A stretch of 64,000 nucleotides of DNA from Zygnema circumcarinatum (Eukaryota > Streptophyta > Zygnematophyceae > Zygnematales > Zygnemataceae), in contig CM074813.1 in the NCBI GenBank assembly GCA_037447605.1, forward strand, positions 2,073,360 through 2,137,359, given 5' to 3'. Numbering within the stretch: the stretch's first letter is position 1; each line of letters begins with the position of its first letter. Made by a program: the position numbers and the translations under genes. Shown piece after piece: positions 1-12,557 of this stretch. The notes beneath the pieces are model-generated. The model was not told the DNA's origin. It saw nothing but the letters and a program-made list of their open reading frames with translations, and did no database searches.

Positions 1-195
1 GGAGGAAGGAGGGAGGGAGGGAGGGAGGAGGGAGGGAGGGAGGAAGATAGCGAGAAGTGCAGGAATATAGAGAAAGGAGGGACCGTGGGAGAGGAGGTGG
101 AGGGAGGGAGGGAGATAGAGAGAAATGCAGGAATATAGAAAAAGGAGGGACCGTGGGAGAGGAGGTGGAGGGAGGGAGGGAGGGAGGGAGGGAGA
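1..195. repeat. GGGA-rich tandem repeat
   Basis: The first 195 bases are almost pure GGGA/GGA. They include a roughly 70-base unit (GTGCAGGAATATAGA... followed by GGGACCGTGGGAGAGGAGG) present twice in tandem, at about 56-115 and 126-175. The copies differ by a few bases. This looks like a minisatellite with no coding signal. Bases 196-750 show no gene and are probably the promoter region of the S10 gene that follows. Confidence 0.7.
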
Positions 196-750
196 GTGAC
201 TGTGCGGTCTGTCGTCTCCTGCATGCCTTACTTCACTCTTTGTCCTCGAGCAGTCCTCCGGCGTCCTCGGATACAAGTATCGGCGCGTTGCGACCGTCCG
301 ACCCTGTCTGTACTCGCCTGCACGCGTCCGCCCGTTCGAAGTGTAAAAAAGTCTTTATGCCCCTGCGACAAAATCACCTGACTGCTGACCGTACGGAAAT
401 CGCACAAATCCCGGACGCCGGGGCCCCAGATTCTGCCAACGTACGATGAGAAGCTGAGTTTGCAGTTTTTCAATGCGGGTTTGTTGGCCCGTCGCAATTA
501 CGGTTTGCCGACTCCGTTATGCCGTATTTTGATTTTTCGCTGTACGTCCATACATGCTGTTCAGTTTGACTAACGGGCTTTGAGGATCTCAGCATAGATA
601 TGGCAGTTAAACAAATGTGTATTATTTAAACATGGAACAGTTCGGCCCCTTCCCTTCAGCAGCAGCTTGATCCTTGGAAGCATTGCTACCCGGTTTTCTC
701 GAGGGCGAGAGCTTCTTTAGCTTCAATTTATTATAATAAAAAGTAACAAA

Positions 751-3700
751 ATGTGTAGCCAAGAGAAATTTAGCAGTGGAAATTGGAACGCGCTTACATT
801 TCTCTTTCTTGTTTGCGCACTTGTGATCTGTGCGCCGGCCGCCGCGCATTCTGGCAGCTATGCAGATGCGGAAGTGAAGAGCCTCCCCGGATACGACGGA
901 CAGCTGGCGTCGCGGCATTATGCAGGGTAGGGTATGCAGGCTGCAGGCCGTCGGCGCAGTGGGTTATGATATTGCAATTCGCTTACATTGCAATTAATCG
1001 GCTCTTTAACTGCTCCGTATTGCAAGATTTCAGACCGGAAGTGTGCGGCATAATGGTAACATACAGTAGGATTCAGGCAACATTCCATAGTTTCATTGCT
1101 GCACATGCTTAGCTTTGGAGATTACACCCATAGCGGAGTGCTAGCTTCTCTTACGTAGCTTTCGAAACTATCAGCTTTTCCAAATTATTCAAATCAGTCG
1201 ATATTTTATCCCAATATAAAGTTGTGGATACCACTCAATGTATGACTAGAAAAACGTCTAAACTGATTTACACGTTTCTAATCTGCTATCAAACCTTTGG
1301 ACCAGTCTAAGTTATGAGGGGAACTTGAACGGTATGTATCTGAAGACTCATAGCATATGTTGTGAGCTGTGTTCTTTTTTTCCTTCTCTAGTGTCAGTCT
1401 GGTTTGTTTAGTTTATCCACTCTATTGCAACGAAGATGTGGTGAAGATACTTAAATTGTCTTCGGCACGTCTTGTGAAATAGGTATGTGAATGTGAATGC
1501 AGAGAACAATCGCACGCTTTACTACTACTTTGTGACGTCTGAGAAAGATTCAGGTAAGGCTGTGTTTCTAATGTTACAGGAGAATTGTGGTGAGGAAAAT
1601 GAGGCGACAGAATATTTTTTTATGCCGAATGCGTTCGAGTTCCTTTAGGCTGTAAGCGCATGCGAAATGAAAGAGTTCTCTCCGATTTTGTTTTTTCTTT
1701 GTTTCTTCTCGTTGTTCATCCTTAAATGTTTTCTATACTCGCCTCGAGTTTTTGGAAATTCTTTGTGGTTATGATGTCAATATCTTAAATTTTACCTTTG
1801 TTGGAATGAAGTTCCTCGAAACCCCTCGTCATCTGGGAGGCGTTTTCTTCACGAACTTTCCATTTAGATCCAGCTTCTTGAAGAAACTCTTTACTTGTGT
1901 CTAGTTCCTTGAAAGAGAATCTCCTTTTGGATCCACTCGCTTCAGGAGACTTTCCCATTTGGATCCACCTTCGAAGCTATTTCTTTGAAAAAATCTCCTC
2001 AGTTGGATCCGCAACTTGAAAACAGTCTCTGTCTGGATTAAAAGTTTGAGGAATCCCTTCAATTAAATTCAATTCATTCTTGCTTTTTGCTGGGCCCTGC
2101 AGCCGCCGATCCCGTCGTTCTTTGGCTAAATGGAGGTCCGGGCTGCTCCAGCTTTGATGGCTGGGTATATGAGCACGGTAAGTTTCAAAGTAGTTACAAG
2201 GGAAGAATGAAAATAAAAAAGGTTAAGTTTGGTACGATTGCAGAGTATAGTTTTCTCGTTTTGCTTTTGAAAAAACATAGAAGTGTCTCTTTACTCGTGT
2301 TTGTTTGTACCTGTTTTAACAGGTTTGCATTCATCAGTCTTTAATTATGTCAACTCATGCATCGGAAATCTGCAACCACAACAAACCTGTGCATCAGTTT
2401 TGCAGCTTGGAGCAAATATATACTCGTATGTCTAACATCTTTGTTTCCTTGTGTTTGGTTGTTTCTTGCAAGTGAGCAGGACCATTTAATTTCATTCCCG
2501 GGAATTCGTCTGAAGGTTTGCCCAAGCTGGTACGGAATCCATACTCGTGGGCGAAGGTAAGAAACCTTACTTTTGATGCTTGTTCTAAGGAACTCAACTC
2601 ACTACTGATACAAGGTCAAAATCTTCATAGGATCTATAAGCGGCTAATAATTGGCTACAGTTTTTGTTTTGCCGATTTTGCAAGTAGACGGCTATTAGCT
2701 AAACCTTCCATTGCCAAAGAGAAGAATTTGTTATAATTGGCCAATTTCTTGCGTGCTTGCAGGTTGCTAACATGCTTTATGTAGATTCGCCTGCTGGAGT
2801 TGGACTCTCATACACGAAGGATTACACTTGCAGCGATCTCAAAACGGGCGCAGATTTGCACATCTTCCTTCAGAAGTGGTTCACGAAGTTTGTAGATTTC
2901 CAGAAGAACGATTTTTTTATTGCTGGGGAATCATATGCTGGAATCTATGTCCCAGTGACATCCCGCGAAGTTGCACTGGGCATTGAAGCTAAAATTGAGC
3001 CGAAGATAAATTTTAAGGTACTGGTTCCAAACCATAAATGCCCTTCTTAGTAGGGAGGGCAAGCTTTTCCATTTTTCATGAACAATAATTAAAAGAAAAT
3101 TCGGCGCAGGGGTACTATATTGGCAATGGATGCACCGACGATGAATACGATGGTGACGCATTCGTTCCGTTTGTAGCGGGCCATGGCTTAATCAGCTTCA
3201 AACTTCAAGAGGTAGTTTGTCAAGCTCTGGCTTCTTGAATTTGATTACGAACATTGCACTTTTGGAAGAAGAACTTTTCTTAGTCGAGCTCTGCGTTCGA
3301 ACAATTATATCAATTATATTGTATGAATGCTGAACTCCTCTTTCCAGGGATGTCCACAGTATTGTTTAATAAGCCTTATTATGAGTCGTATTATTGCATG
3401 CCAAAGTTTATTTCAATATCTGGTTTTGTTCATCATGATAAAAGTCTGACCAGCTTGGATACCTTTTGTTTGCAGAAACTCCGAGCAGTTTGTGGGGGGT
3501 CCTACTGGAATGCGTCTGGTGAATGCGAGGACTTGTTGTTCACAGTATACGATGTATGTACTAAGAAAGGGACGTGAAAAAGAATGCCATATATTTTGTG
3601 CAAGTGGTTCTTGAGACTTGTCTCTTTTGAAAAGAGACATCTAGAGAAGCCTCTCCTTGTTTTGTATGGTTCGCGAAACCCTTAAGAGTTTCCTTCGACA

Positions 3701-5012
3701 AACATGGAAATGCTCTAAAACGTTCCACGCTGTTCCGTTTTCTCACAACTTGGGTCGAATATTCACAAAACAAATAAACGCACAAAATGGTTCCCCAGAA
3801 CTATTTTTTTCAAGCTATTCTTGTGTTCCAATGATCTTGCTCGGTTTTGTATGTTGATGCAGGAGGTGGACGACCTTAACATTTACGACGTGCTTGAGCC
3901 TTGCTTCCATTACCCAGACGAGACGCTTAAAATGGCTACAGACACGACCCATCAGATTGATACCGGGAAGACAAAGCAACTTCCAAGAAGCTTCCTCACT
4001 CTTGGAACCTCCAATCCCCGAAAGCTTCCAGTGCGAACGCGCTTCACTGGGAGGTCATGGCCCCTGCGGTACACCAAGCGGAACGGAAAGGTGACTCTAT
4101 GGGGACAACATTCTAACGATTTCCATGTGCCTTGCATCGTAAGTCACTCTACTTTTATCTGCTTGCTTGATTCGCTTCAAATAACAGTTTCTTATATACC
4201 TTGAATAGACTTTTGGAGGTGCTCTAAGTTTGTACCACACCTCCTTTTTTAGCTCTGTTCTCTTTCGGTCCCGCTCTGGATTTAACTGTCTGTTTAGTCT
4301 TCTGTGGTTTGGTGACGCAGGACGACAGATTGGCAACGGTGTGGCTAAACAGCCCACAGGTTCGAGAAGCCATCCATGCTTTGCCAGTGACTGATATTGG
4401 GCTCTGGTCCATCTGCACAATCAAGATTGAATACTACGCTGATGCAGGGAGCATGCTGCCCATCCATCGAAACCTCACCATGGCCGGTTACAGAGCCCTG
4501 ATTTTCAGGTGAGGCATTCTTGCTCCTCTGTTTCATCTGATGTTTTTACACGCGAGATTTTATACTCCAGAAAAAAAATACTACTAACAACAGTTTGTGA
4601 TGTGAGATCGGCAGTGTTTCTCTCTCTGTTGTCCTCTACGGAGGCCAAAACCCAACAACCCAAACTTTTCTTTCCTCACTCATCCCTCTCGCCCAAGCAT
4701 TGCTGTGCCTGCAGTCTGTAATACGAGCCATCCCTCCCTCACATGTTCGTTACTTGGCATTTTGGCAGCGGGGACCACGACATGTGTGTGCCGTACACGG
4801 GCTCCGAGAAGTGGACAAGTGGCATGGGGTACCCTGTGACCGACAAGTGGCGCCCATGGTATGTGGGCGACCAGGTGGCAGGGTACACGGAAAGCTATGA
4901 GCACAACCTAACCTTCGCCACCATCTTGGGGGCGGGCCACACTGTGCCCGAATACAAACCTGCAGAAAGTCTCTACTTTCACCAGCGCTTCCTGAAAAAC
5001 GAGCCTCTCTGA
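751..5012 (+). CDS. Serine carboxypeptidase (peptidase family S10)
   Basis: Ten exons: 751-926, 1483-1553, 2103-2177, 2480-2556, 2763-3017, 3110-3211, 3476-3553, 3863-4138, 4321-4508, 4769-5012. All phases close and give about 513 residues, normal for family S10. The ATG at 751 is followed by a hydrophobic stretch ([18 protein letters not shown]) that reads as a signal peptide, so the enzyme is probably secreted, vacuolar or lysosomal. The N-terminal [15 protein letters not shown] and [11 protein letters not shown] (oxyanion-hole region) are family hallmarks. The catalytic triad is visible: Ser in GESYAG (exon 5), Asp in SGDHD (exon 10, codon split by the intron) and His in GAGHTVPE. It cleaves C-terminal residues from peptides at acidic pH (family knowledge). 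The substrate cannot be told from sequence. It is convergent with PRP39. Confidence 0.95.
1855..2050. repeat. Degenerate ~40-bp intronic tandem repeat
   Basis: Intron 2 of the S10 gene contains about five imperfect copies of a unit resembling TTTGGATCCACTTCTTGAA followed by AAATCTC. The GATCC core recurs at irregular 40-50 base steps. It shows no coding potential and is probably a decayed minisatellite. Confidence 0.5.
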
Positions 5013-5017
5013 GCCCT

Positions 5018-5558
5018 ATGATCAGTGGAGCAGGACCGGAAATGTGTGGCTTTGACGGCAATGGAGGGACCGAGCAGGACTTCGTTTGGACCAAAGGGAA
5101 ATATGTGAGTGGTTTTAAGACTCTTAAGTTTATTTGTAAATGGTAGACACTAGTTATGGGCCCGACGAGGCACTGACCGACAGTTTGGCGAGCATCCTGA
5201 TTTGGCTTATCATCCCAAACTTTGCCGTTTCTAACTTTATGAAAAGAAAAATGTTTGAAAGGTGAAAGGAGGCATGTTACTGGTTTTCTGTATGTCTGTG
5301 ATATGTATGGCTTTCATTGCGATCCCCTTCTGTTCGTACTTGTTTGGGAAAGGAGGGAGTTCCAAGCAAGCAAGGGAATCGCTCACTGTTGCAAGATTGA
5401 AATTTCAGTTTTGCTCTTTTCCATGCGATGGCGTTTGCATAGTGTACAATAGGAACATAGGAAATGGAGTTACTATTTTTGCACAACTTTTTTCTTGCCT
5501 TTTTTTTTTGCACCTACGGGTACGTCTTTTGATCAGTTTGAACCCATTGTATAAGTAG
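5018..5558 (+). CDS. Candidate small membrane protein or alternative S10 C-terminus
   Basis: Six bases after the S10 stop, an ATG at 5018 opens a different frame through 5104. A good donor (TAT|GTGAGT) and an acceptor at 5261 join it in phase to 5262-5558. The predicted product is about 127 residues: a short acidic/glycine stretch, then one hydrophobic segment (MLLVFCMSVICMAFIAIPF) and a basic region. The frame is also open upstream inside the last S10 exon, so this could be an independent small protein or an alternative membrane-anchored tail for the carboxypeptidase. Yeast KEX1, also S10, ends in such an anchor (family knowledge). No homology is recognised. The only support is splice-phase coherence and the transmembrane segment. 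Confidence 0.3.
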
Positions 5559-6342
5559 CAGAGGAGTGAGAGAGGTTACAAATATGCGAAGTTCTGTCCC
5601 CTGATTCCTTCGTCATCCCTCAACGTCGAAAACAAGCGATAGAACATACATACATGGTAACCTTCCAAAATAAATTACATTTACGACAAACTAGGGTGAG
5701 TACGGCGTTCTGAAACGCTCTCTACACATCTTATTTACACATTGGAATTGACGATTACACGTGTTTGTAGTCCTCTCCGTTGTTCCAGCAAACATGGGGG
5801 GGGCTCAGAATTTGAAAATTCGATTTGAATGTAGTTTCTAATGGAGAAAATGTTCATTGATTTCAAATTGCGAAAGCCCCATAAGGCCGATACTTGTCCT
5901 ATTAGGACATTAGGGGGTCTCAGTAATCTAGGAAAAGTTGATTTCTGTTCAATCGCCGAACATCCGAGATAAACTGGCAAAGGCAAAAGAGAGAAAACGG
6001 CAAGACTGTAAAGTCAAAGGAAATTGCGACAAGGCTTTTAGGTTCCGAGGTTCCTTAAATGTTTCTATTCCTCTGTTTGTTCCAATTCCATAAAAGACAT
6101 CCGGAGCTGCACTACACCCCTCCGAAGCCCCTCGATAAACAGCGCCCTAAAAACGTTACAAAAAAACTGTCTGCACCCCAACTCCAAACCAGGCAGCGCG
6201 TGCTAAGCACTTGGAAAAGCCTCCACAACTACACCAACAACCTCTCAAGAAAAAAAAGAGTTGCTCAGACTTCAAAGCAAACTGAACCCAGAGCGGTTTC
6301 AAGGAGTGACGCAAGGTTTAAGCAAACATTGGATTGGTGAGT
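5559..6342. other. Convergent intergenic region, S10/PRP39
   Basis: This stretch lies between the 3' ends of the S10 gene and PRP39. It holds A/T-rich sequence and a run of G at 5797-5803, and is probably the 3' UTRs of both genes. I see no gene in it. Confidence 0.5.
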
Positions 6343-9300
6343 CTATTGCTGTGGGTAATAGCTCTGGGCGTAATAGGCCTGCTGTGCAGAGGGGGTGGCG
6401 GCAGCAGCGGGAGAGACAGCGGCAGTGACAGCAGGAGGGGCAGCGTATGACTGCTGAGGATATGCCTGCAACGAGAAGGGCACGGCGAACAATATGAGAA
6501 GAGAGGACAGAACCTAACGGTCCTGAGACCCAGCAACCTAGCAAGCCTCCAAACAAGTCTTCGCACATTTTCCTTCCATAACCCTACAGCAGGGGATCCA
6601 TCTCCTAACCGTAACCTTCTTGAACTCCACTCAATGGCCCCAAATAGCCCTCAAAGCATCATGACAATCGCAAAAGCGATATGTTGAAATACCCTTTCAC
6701 ATGGACGGCTAAATGCGGAGTAGCATATATTCAGAGACACTGAACTATGGGTAGAAATGACGCTGAAGGAACAAAAATAAGGCCTGAAACAGGGTCGCCC
6801 CTCTGTACGAAAAAAAGTACGAGTGAGAGGGTCTGGGGTTTTAAGGATTTAGGGTTCCTCCTACCGCAGGGGCAGCAGCAGCGTAGGGCTGAGAGTATGC
6901 ACTGTATGCCTGCTGCTGCGGCGCAGGTGTCTGCGCAGGAGGGGCATAGCCATATGCTCCATTGTAACCGCCATAGGCAGCCTGCAAAAGATGCATTACT
7001 AGAGATACGTTAGGAAGATATTTACACTACATGCACTGCAATGAAGCAACACATAAAAAAACTGGTAAAACATGTGTGGGAAGGTGCTTGCAGATTTTCC
7101 CGTAGAGACAGGGAAGCACGAGGCAGCTAAGCAGCACCATACCCCTCCCAAGCCAAGTCAGGACTGCGGAGTTTCAGATTTCTATCCGGATTATTGAAGC
7201 GAGTTAAACTAGGACACACAAATTTTCAACCTTCTAATTATGTAGGACCCATGAAGAATTAGAACCCTTCAACCTCCAAAGCTCCTTAAATAAAAAAAAC
7301 TGAAGAAAACCTAGACAAAACACCCAAAAAACATCACCTGCTGAGGCGGTGCTTGCTGCTGAGGCGCCTGCTGAGCGTAGCTCCCACCCCATCCATGCTG
7401 AGCTGGCGGAACCCCCGCACCGGGTGAGGGGCGTGAGGGAGGCTGCTGCCATCCCTGGGGAGAAGGAGCCCCATAGCCTCCCTGAGCCCCATATCCTTGT
7501 GGGGCCCACTGCCCGTTCGCATACCCTCCCTGCATGCCTCCCTGAACATGATGCGCAGAGCCTCCATGCACCTTCTGGTGCTTTAAGGCTCTCTCTCCTG
7601 CAGTAACATCGGAGGCACTCCGCTTTTTGCCCTCTGCTCCCGTACGCCGTGGCGGGAAGTGTGTCTTGAACCATGACTCTGTTTCAAAAAATGCATTTGT
7701 ATCTCCAAGCAGGTCCACAAACTGCACAATGAGGATGGAACCGGGCCAGGTGTCAGCTCATGTGTGCTGTTGTTCTAGCTAAATCTATGGATCACACGTG
7801 AAGGAGTGCCTAGTGTGAACATGGAAAGCTCGACTCACAGAAGACTAATCACTTACATGACATCCAACAAAAAAAGAATAAAGACTGCATTAGTGCAGAA
7901 TACAACAAATATGATAAAATATTCGAATGCTAAATTATTGTTGCTTGGGGAGACATGATAGTGCTCACCTCCACAACCATGGTGGCAATCTCCTCCTTGT
8001 CTGCTGCAGTTAGGCAAGGGGTTCCATCAGAGCGCACAGCCACCATGGCCTGCTCTCCTAAGGCTTGCACGCGCTTAACTTGGCCGTCACCAGGATGGGC
8101 AATTTCAAAAGTCAACGCACCCTGCAATAATAAGCCCACCACATAAGGCAGAAGCACAGCGAGGAGAGCAGGAAAGAAAAGACGAAATAAATAGATAGAA
8201 GGAGAGGGCAAGAATTGATGGAGAAAAGGAAAAACGGACTTCAGTAAAAACGTAAGGGACGGAGTAAGAACAGATAATAGAAGACATGATGAAGCTGGGT
8301 GAGCGGATTAAGAAGACGCCAGAGGAAGAGAAAAGAAGGCGAGTAAGAGAAGACTTGGGAAGAGCGAAGGAAAGAAAGGGGCACACTATAAATCAGGCAC
8401 AGAAAGAACGCCAAACGTGAGGAATCTTCAGGTTTCAGGCTTTTGAGATTTGAACTGAGTTTAATGTCTGCCCTACCTGCCATATACTCTTTGATATCGG
8501 CAATTTCTCGACAGCTTCACTGTAAAGTTCTCTTGCCTTCTCTGGTTTTCCAGCTGCCTGTGCACACACAGCAGCCATCACAAACCCTAAAACGTTTAGA
8601 TAGTGCAAACTGAGTAAACCAAACAACGTAAACTCAAACACAATATGATGAGAAGCAGTCCTTCCTCCAATCCCCTCTACCCTCCCAACACATTTACAGC
8701 CAACACACTACGATTGAAATTACGTCAAACACTTGCTACCAACAACCCTCGACCTCGTATGGATTGTGCTAAAAAGGTACTATGTGGCATTGCATTATAG
8801 TACCTGATCCAGGTAGTGAGCATATTGCATGTATAAAAACTGCAAATTTCGGGAATCTTCTTTGTCCTTCTCCGACTGCATTGCGGTCTCATACAATGAA
8901 CAACCTGCTTCCACATTTCCCTGTAGCACACGTTCGAAAACAAGATCCCCCCCTGAGATCAACCACAAACTCGAAAAAACCATTCCACTTGCTGCTTGTT
9001 ATCTGAGACTGACTAGTCAGTGTGATGTTTGCATTTCAATGATAACTTTACTGCAAAAACCACGACAACGTCATAACAGAATTGCTCCACTGCTTCGCCG
9101 GATAGCATGATGATTCTAGACCGGAAATTGCCTTGATCAACACAGCACATTGTCGATTGACTTTTTAAAAATGTTTGAACTTCCACTTTTACCCCACTTT
9201 TTGCCCAGAAATTTTATGTAAAAGATTGGTTGAGTTTTGCTGAAGTGTTATGGTGTTCAGAAGCACATACCTGCCTCCTCTCCAGGTTGGCATAGCGAAC

Positions 9301-12300
9301 AATTGCTTCAATCAGTCCTGGGGCAATGCTTTGAAGGATGAGGCAATACGCAGCTTGGGCGCCCTCAATGTCGCCATGCTGCTCCCGGAATTTGGCGGCA
9401 AAAAGATGGATTTCCGGACGGCGCTGCTCAGGGAGGATGAGAAAGTGAACCCAATGAGACCTTGAAGATGTAACAGTTCAAGCTAACACCTAAACATCAC
9501 AAAAAAACCAATAGGCAACCTCAGGCGCCCTGGAGCCTAACACAGGACCTGGCAGAGGGAAGCGGGCAACGAGGAGGACACCTTTACAAATACACAGGTG
9601 GCGCGTTGCAAAGCTTCTGAAGCTCGCTCGAAGTCTTGACCCTCAAGACGAGAGACATAACGGATCCAAAACTCCGGATAACTTGCACAAGGAATGAGGC
9701 ATCGCTCATACAGATTGACAATCTGCAATGATATTGGAAACGATAGAACTGTCAGAATCTTAACTGATCCCAATCTGGCACAACCTACATCAAACAAACT
9801 TCCTTGCAACCACAAGGGAGCTCAAAGGTGCTATGAAAAAGATGACAAGGGCACAAATTGTCGCCAAAATGAGAAAGTGTCAGAGCTGACACTTTACACA
9901 AAAGTACCTTTCCAAAATCGCCTTCTTTTTCCACATAGTCAAGGTATCGATGCCACACTTGAATCTGCTGCCCATCCAGTGGCTTGCTATGAAACCATGG
10001 ACGTTTGATATTTATTTCATAGTCTTTAATGTAATTGTCTCTTTCTTTGCTTGCTTTATAAAGCTCCTCCCGAACTGCAATATATTCTTCTACAAGCTCC
10101 ACTTCCGTTTTGCCGGCCTTCGAGCCCTCTTCTGTCGGAGGAAATTCTGCATCTTCTCCTTCGGCAGGAGGAGCAGGTTCAGGCTCCGTTTCCGGAGCTA
10201 CTGCTAACGCTGCAGCTGCAGCTGCAGCTGCCTCTTCCGGACTTTGGATTTCTGCCAAAGGATGGCTGGCGGCGAAGGCCTTGAAACTGTGAAACAGAAT
10301 GATGAGCCTTAGAGCTTGACCTATTCAACGCAAAATTTGATATAGAGAAGAAAGGTACAGATAAGGCTGTATTAAAACTCAAACTAGGAATTGCACTATT
10401 ACATCAAAGTCGCCTGCACTCAATACTTGCCAAAACTGGCTGCATATACCTGTTTGGAAGGGAAGGAGAGCGAGCACTTACTCGTTCCAGTACCGGTCAA
10501 GTTGATGTCCCGGATTTGAAAGGCACCGTGTGTACAATTGAGCAATACGCACCCAATCCTTTTGCTCTGTTTCGAATTCCAAACACTTGTCCCACAAAGT
10601 ATGAGATGAATAGTCGGTTGCAACGTAGGTGAGGCCGCGCTCGTACAAACTGCAATGTAAACGAAGAAAAAAAAAACATTCGAATGAGAGGGGCAGCTTC
10701 CAAAGTACCTGGAACGAGGACTTCAAGAAAACCGATACCTAAGCACAAAGTTGAGCCGAAAGAGGAGCCCAGAACACCTCAAGCCGGACTTTCGCGGTAC
10801 TATATTTCCACTCGACCGACTGTGAAGACTGTGAATGCGAAGTAAGGGGCCACTTTTGCCATTCTGATTCAAACTCGGGAAAAGTTTTCACGCACAGCTT
10901 AGCTTTTCCGAATTGAATGCTGCGGCTGACATTTACCTCAAACTACGTCCAACATTTGCGGCGCTGAGGCATCAATGGCCTGCTGTTTAACAGGAGCTTC
11001 GCCACAACGACACCATGTTCAGATGCACAACGGAAAGGCTCACATCATTAAGACTCGAAGAACGGGCTACTGTAGGGACCTAAGCCTGAGAATTCACTCT
11101 AAAAAAAGCAAGGAACCACACTCACAACGAGAAGCGTATGCAGATGAGCAAGATGGACCGCAAAAACTCTGTGAACTGTAACTGGAAAGTTATCAGACCA
11201 AAAAAAGCTGGAAACATTAAAATATAGATATTTGATTATGATTTGTCACTGCCAGGTCGCCTGCACCAAGTCGTCTGCACAGCCAGGGAGTGTTAGTCCA
11301 TAAGTCCACCTGCATGTCCTTGATCCCAACGAAAACTAAAAAAATCCTGTCGATCTTGAGGAAGATGATGATCCTCCGTGTTCATCAGCTTTCGCAAAAT
11401 GATAGCTCCAAACGTATCTCAGAAACACACCCAAGAAGCGGCATTTCCCTTAAAGTGAAAGAGAAGGTGCACACAAACTGAAAATTGGGCTTCACCAAAG
11501 TACCTGCGCACTTCCTCAGGGCTGGTGTACGCTTTGCTCTTGAACACAAGGTAATGCATCCACATGTCCGCGCTGTAAGCGACAGCGGCAACACCTCGCT
11601 CGTAAACTTCCTCCGTCTTATCCGGCTCAGCCTGTTGTGTCTCAAAATATCTCCTCTCGTGATCAGCATACTTCTTCCAGTAACCATAGCAGAGAGGAAA
11701 CTCCAAAAGGAAGGCGTCGTATGCTACCCTTAGGTTATCAAGATTTTCCTGCACGAGAATAGCAAAAGAAGAGAAACCGAAAATTTGTCAAAAAAAAACC
11801 CCAATGTTGCAGCCTTCATTGTGACGACGCTGGTGTGCAGTTACAAAGTTTGTAACTTGGTACAAAGGGCAGGACGAAATGCACAAACTCTCAGGTCGCC
11901 CCCTATCCGATGCTAACTTACTCCGATGTTTTTTTCCACTTCCGAAAGGAGATTTGTCCAAGCTGCGAAGTCTGCAGGATTCTCCCTGACTTGATTCCAA
12001 AGCCTATCTTCCTCTGAGATTTCTGCAACCACATGCCTCCCTATCAGTCCACACTTGCAGGACAAAACCGCGATTGAAGTGGCCACTTTTTAATATATTC
12101 ATGAACGCTCCAACACAATTTGACTTCCTCGTACTTTCTTGCGAAAGCTCCATAGCCAACCTTCGACAGCTCGGGCATTGATCAACAGACTGAAAAATCC
12201 TTAAAATAGAATGAATCAGTGTGGATACCAGGAAAAAAAGTTCCAAGAGCTACCATTCCTTAACACTTGTAGGGCATCACAGGATTTTCTTTTACAGCTA

Positions 12301-12557
12301 CACACACCTTTCTTCACTTCTGCTGCGGGATCCTCTTGAGCTGCTTCTAGCTGCTGCTGATCCACCATAACATTCTCCCCTGCGATACCTTCAGCTTGTT
12401 CGGCTACAACCTCGTCCTGCTGCACCTCCGGAGCAGCAGCCGCCGCTCCCTCGTCCATGGCGGAAGCGTCTAGTACAGGAGCTTCACTTGTCACATCGGT
12501 CCCATCCTGCTGCTCCTCCAGCGTGATCACCGGACCATCCACTGCCATATCCGCCAT
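6343..12557 (-). CDS. PRP39: Pre-mRNA processing factor 39 (HAT-repeat U1 snRNP protein)
   Basis: Thirteen exons, high to low: 12557-12308, 12022-11922, 11748-11504, 10649-10482, 10286-9908, 9722-9582, 9423-9271, 8920-8804, 8557-8477, 8121-7969, 7721-7338, 6981-6865, 6465-6343. Phases close at about 803 residues. After an acidic Ala/Glu-rich N-terminus come half-a-TPR (HAT) repeats with PRP39-specific stretches: FLLEFPLCYGYWKKYADHE, HTLWDKCLEFE, IKRPWFHSKPLDGQQIQVW, YPEFWIRYVSRLE and RRPEIHLFAAKFREQHGDI. The protein is a U1 snRNP component that helps 5' splice-site recognition (family knowledge), acting in the nucleus. The C-terminus is a low-complexity Gln/Gly/Tyr/Pro/Ala tail ending AQSYYPQQ, longer than in the yeast protein. 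A second low-complexity insert (Ala/Glu/Pro) sits in exon 5 between HAT units. Confidence 0.95.
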
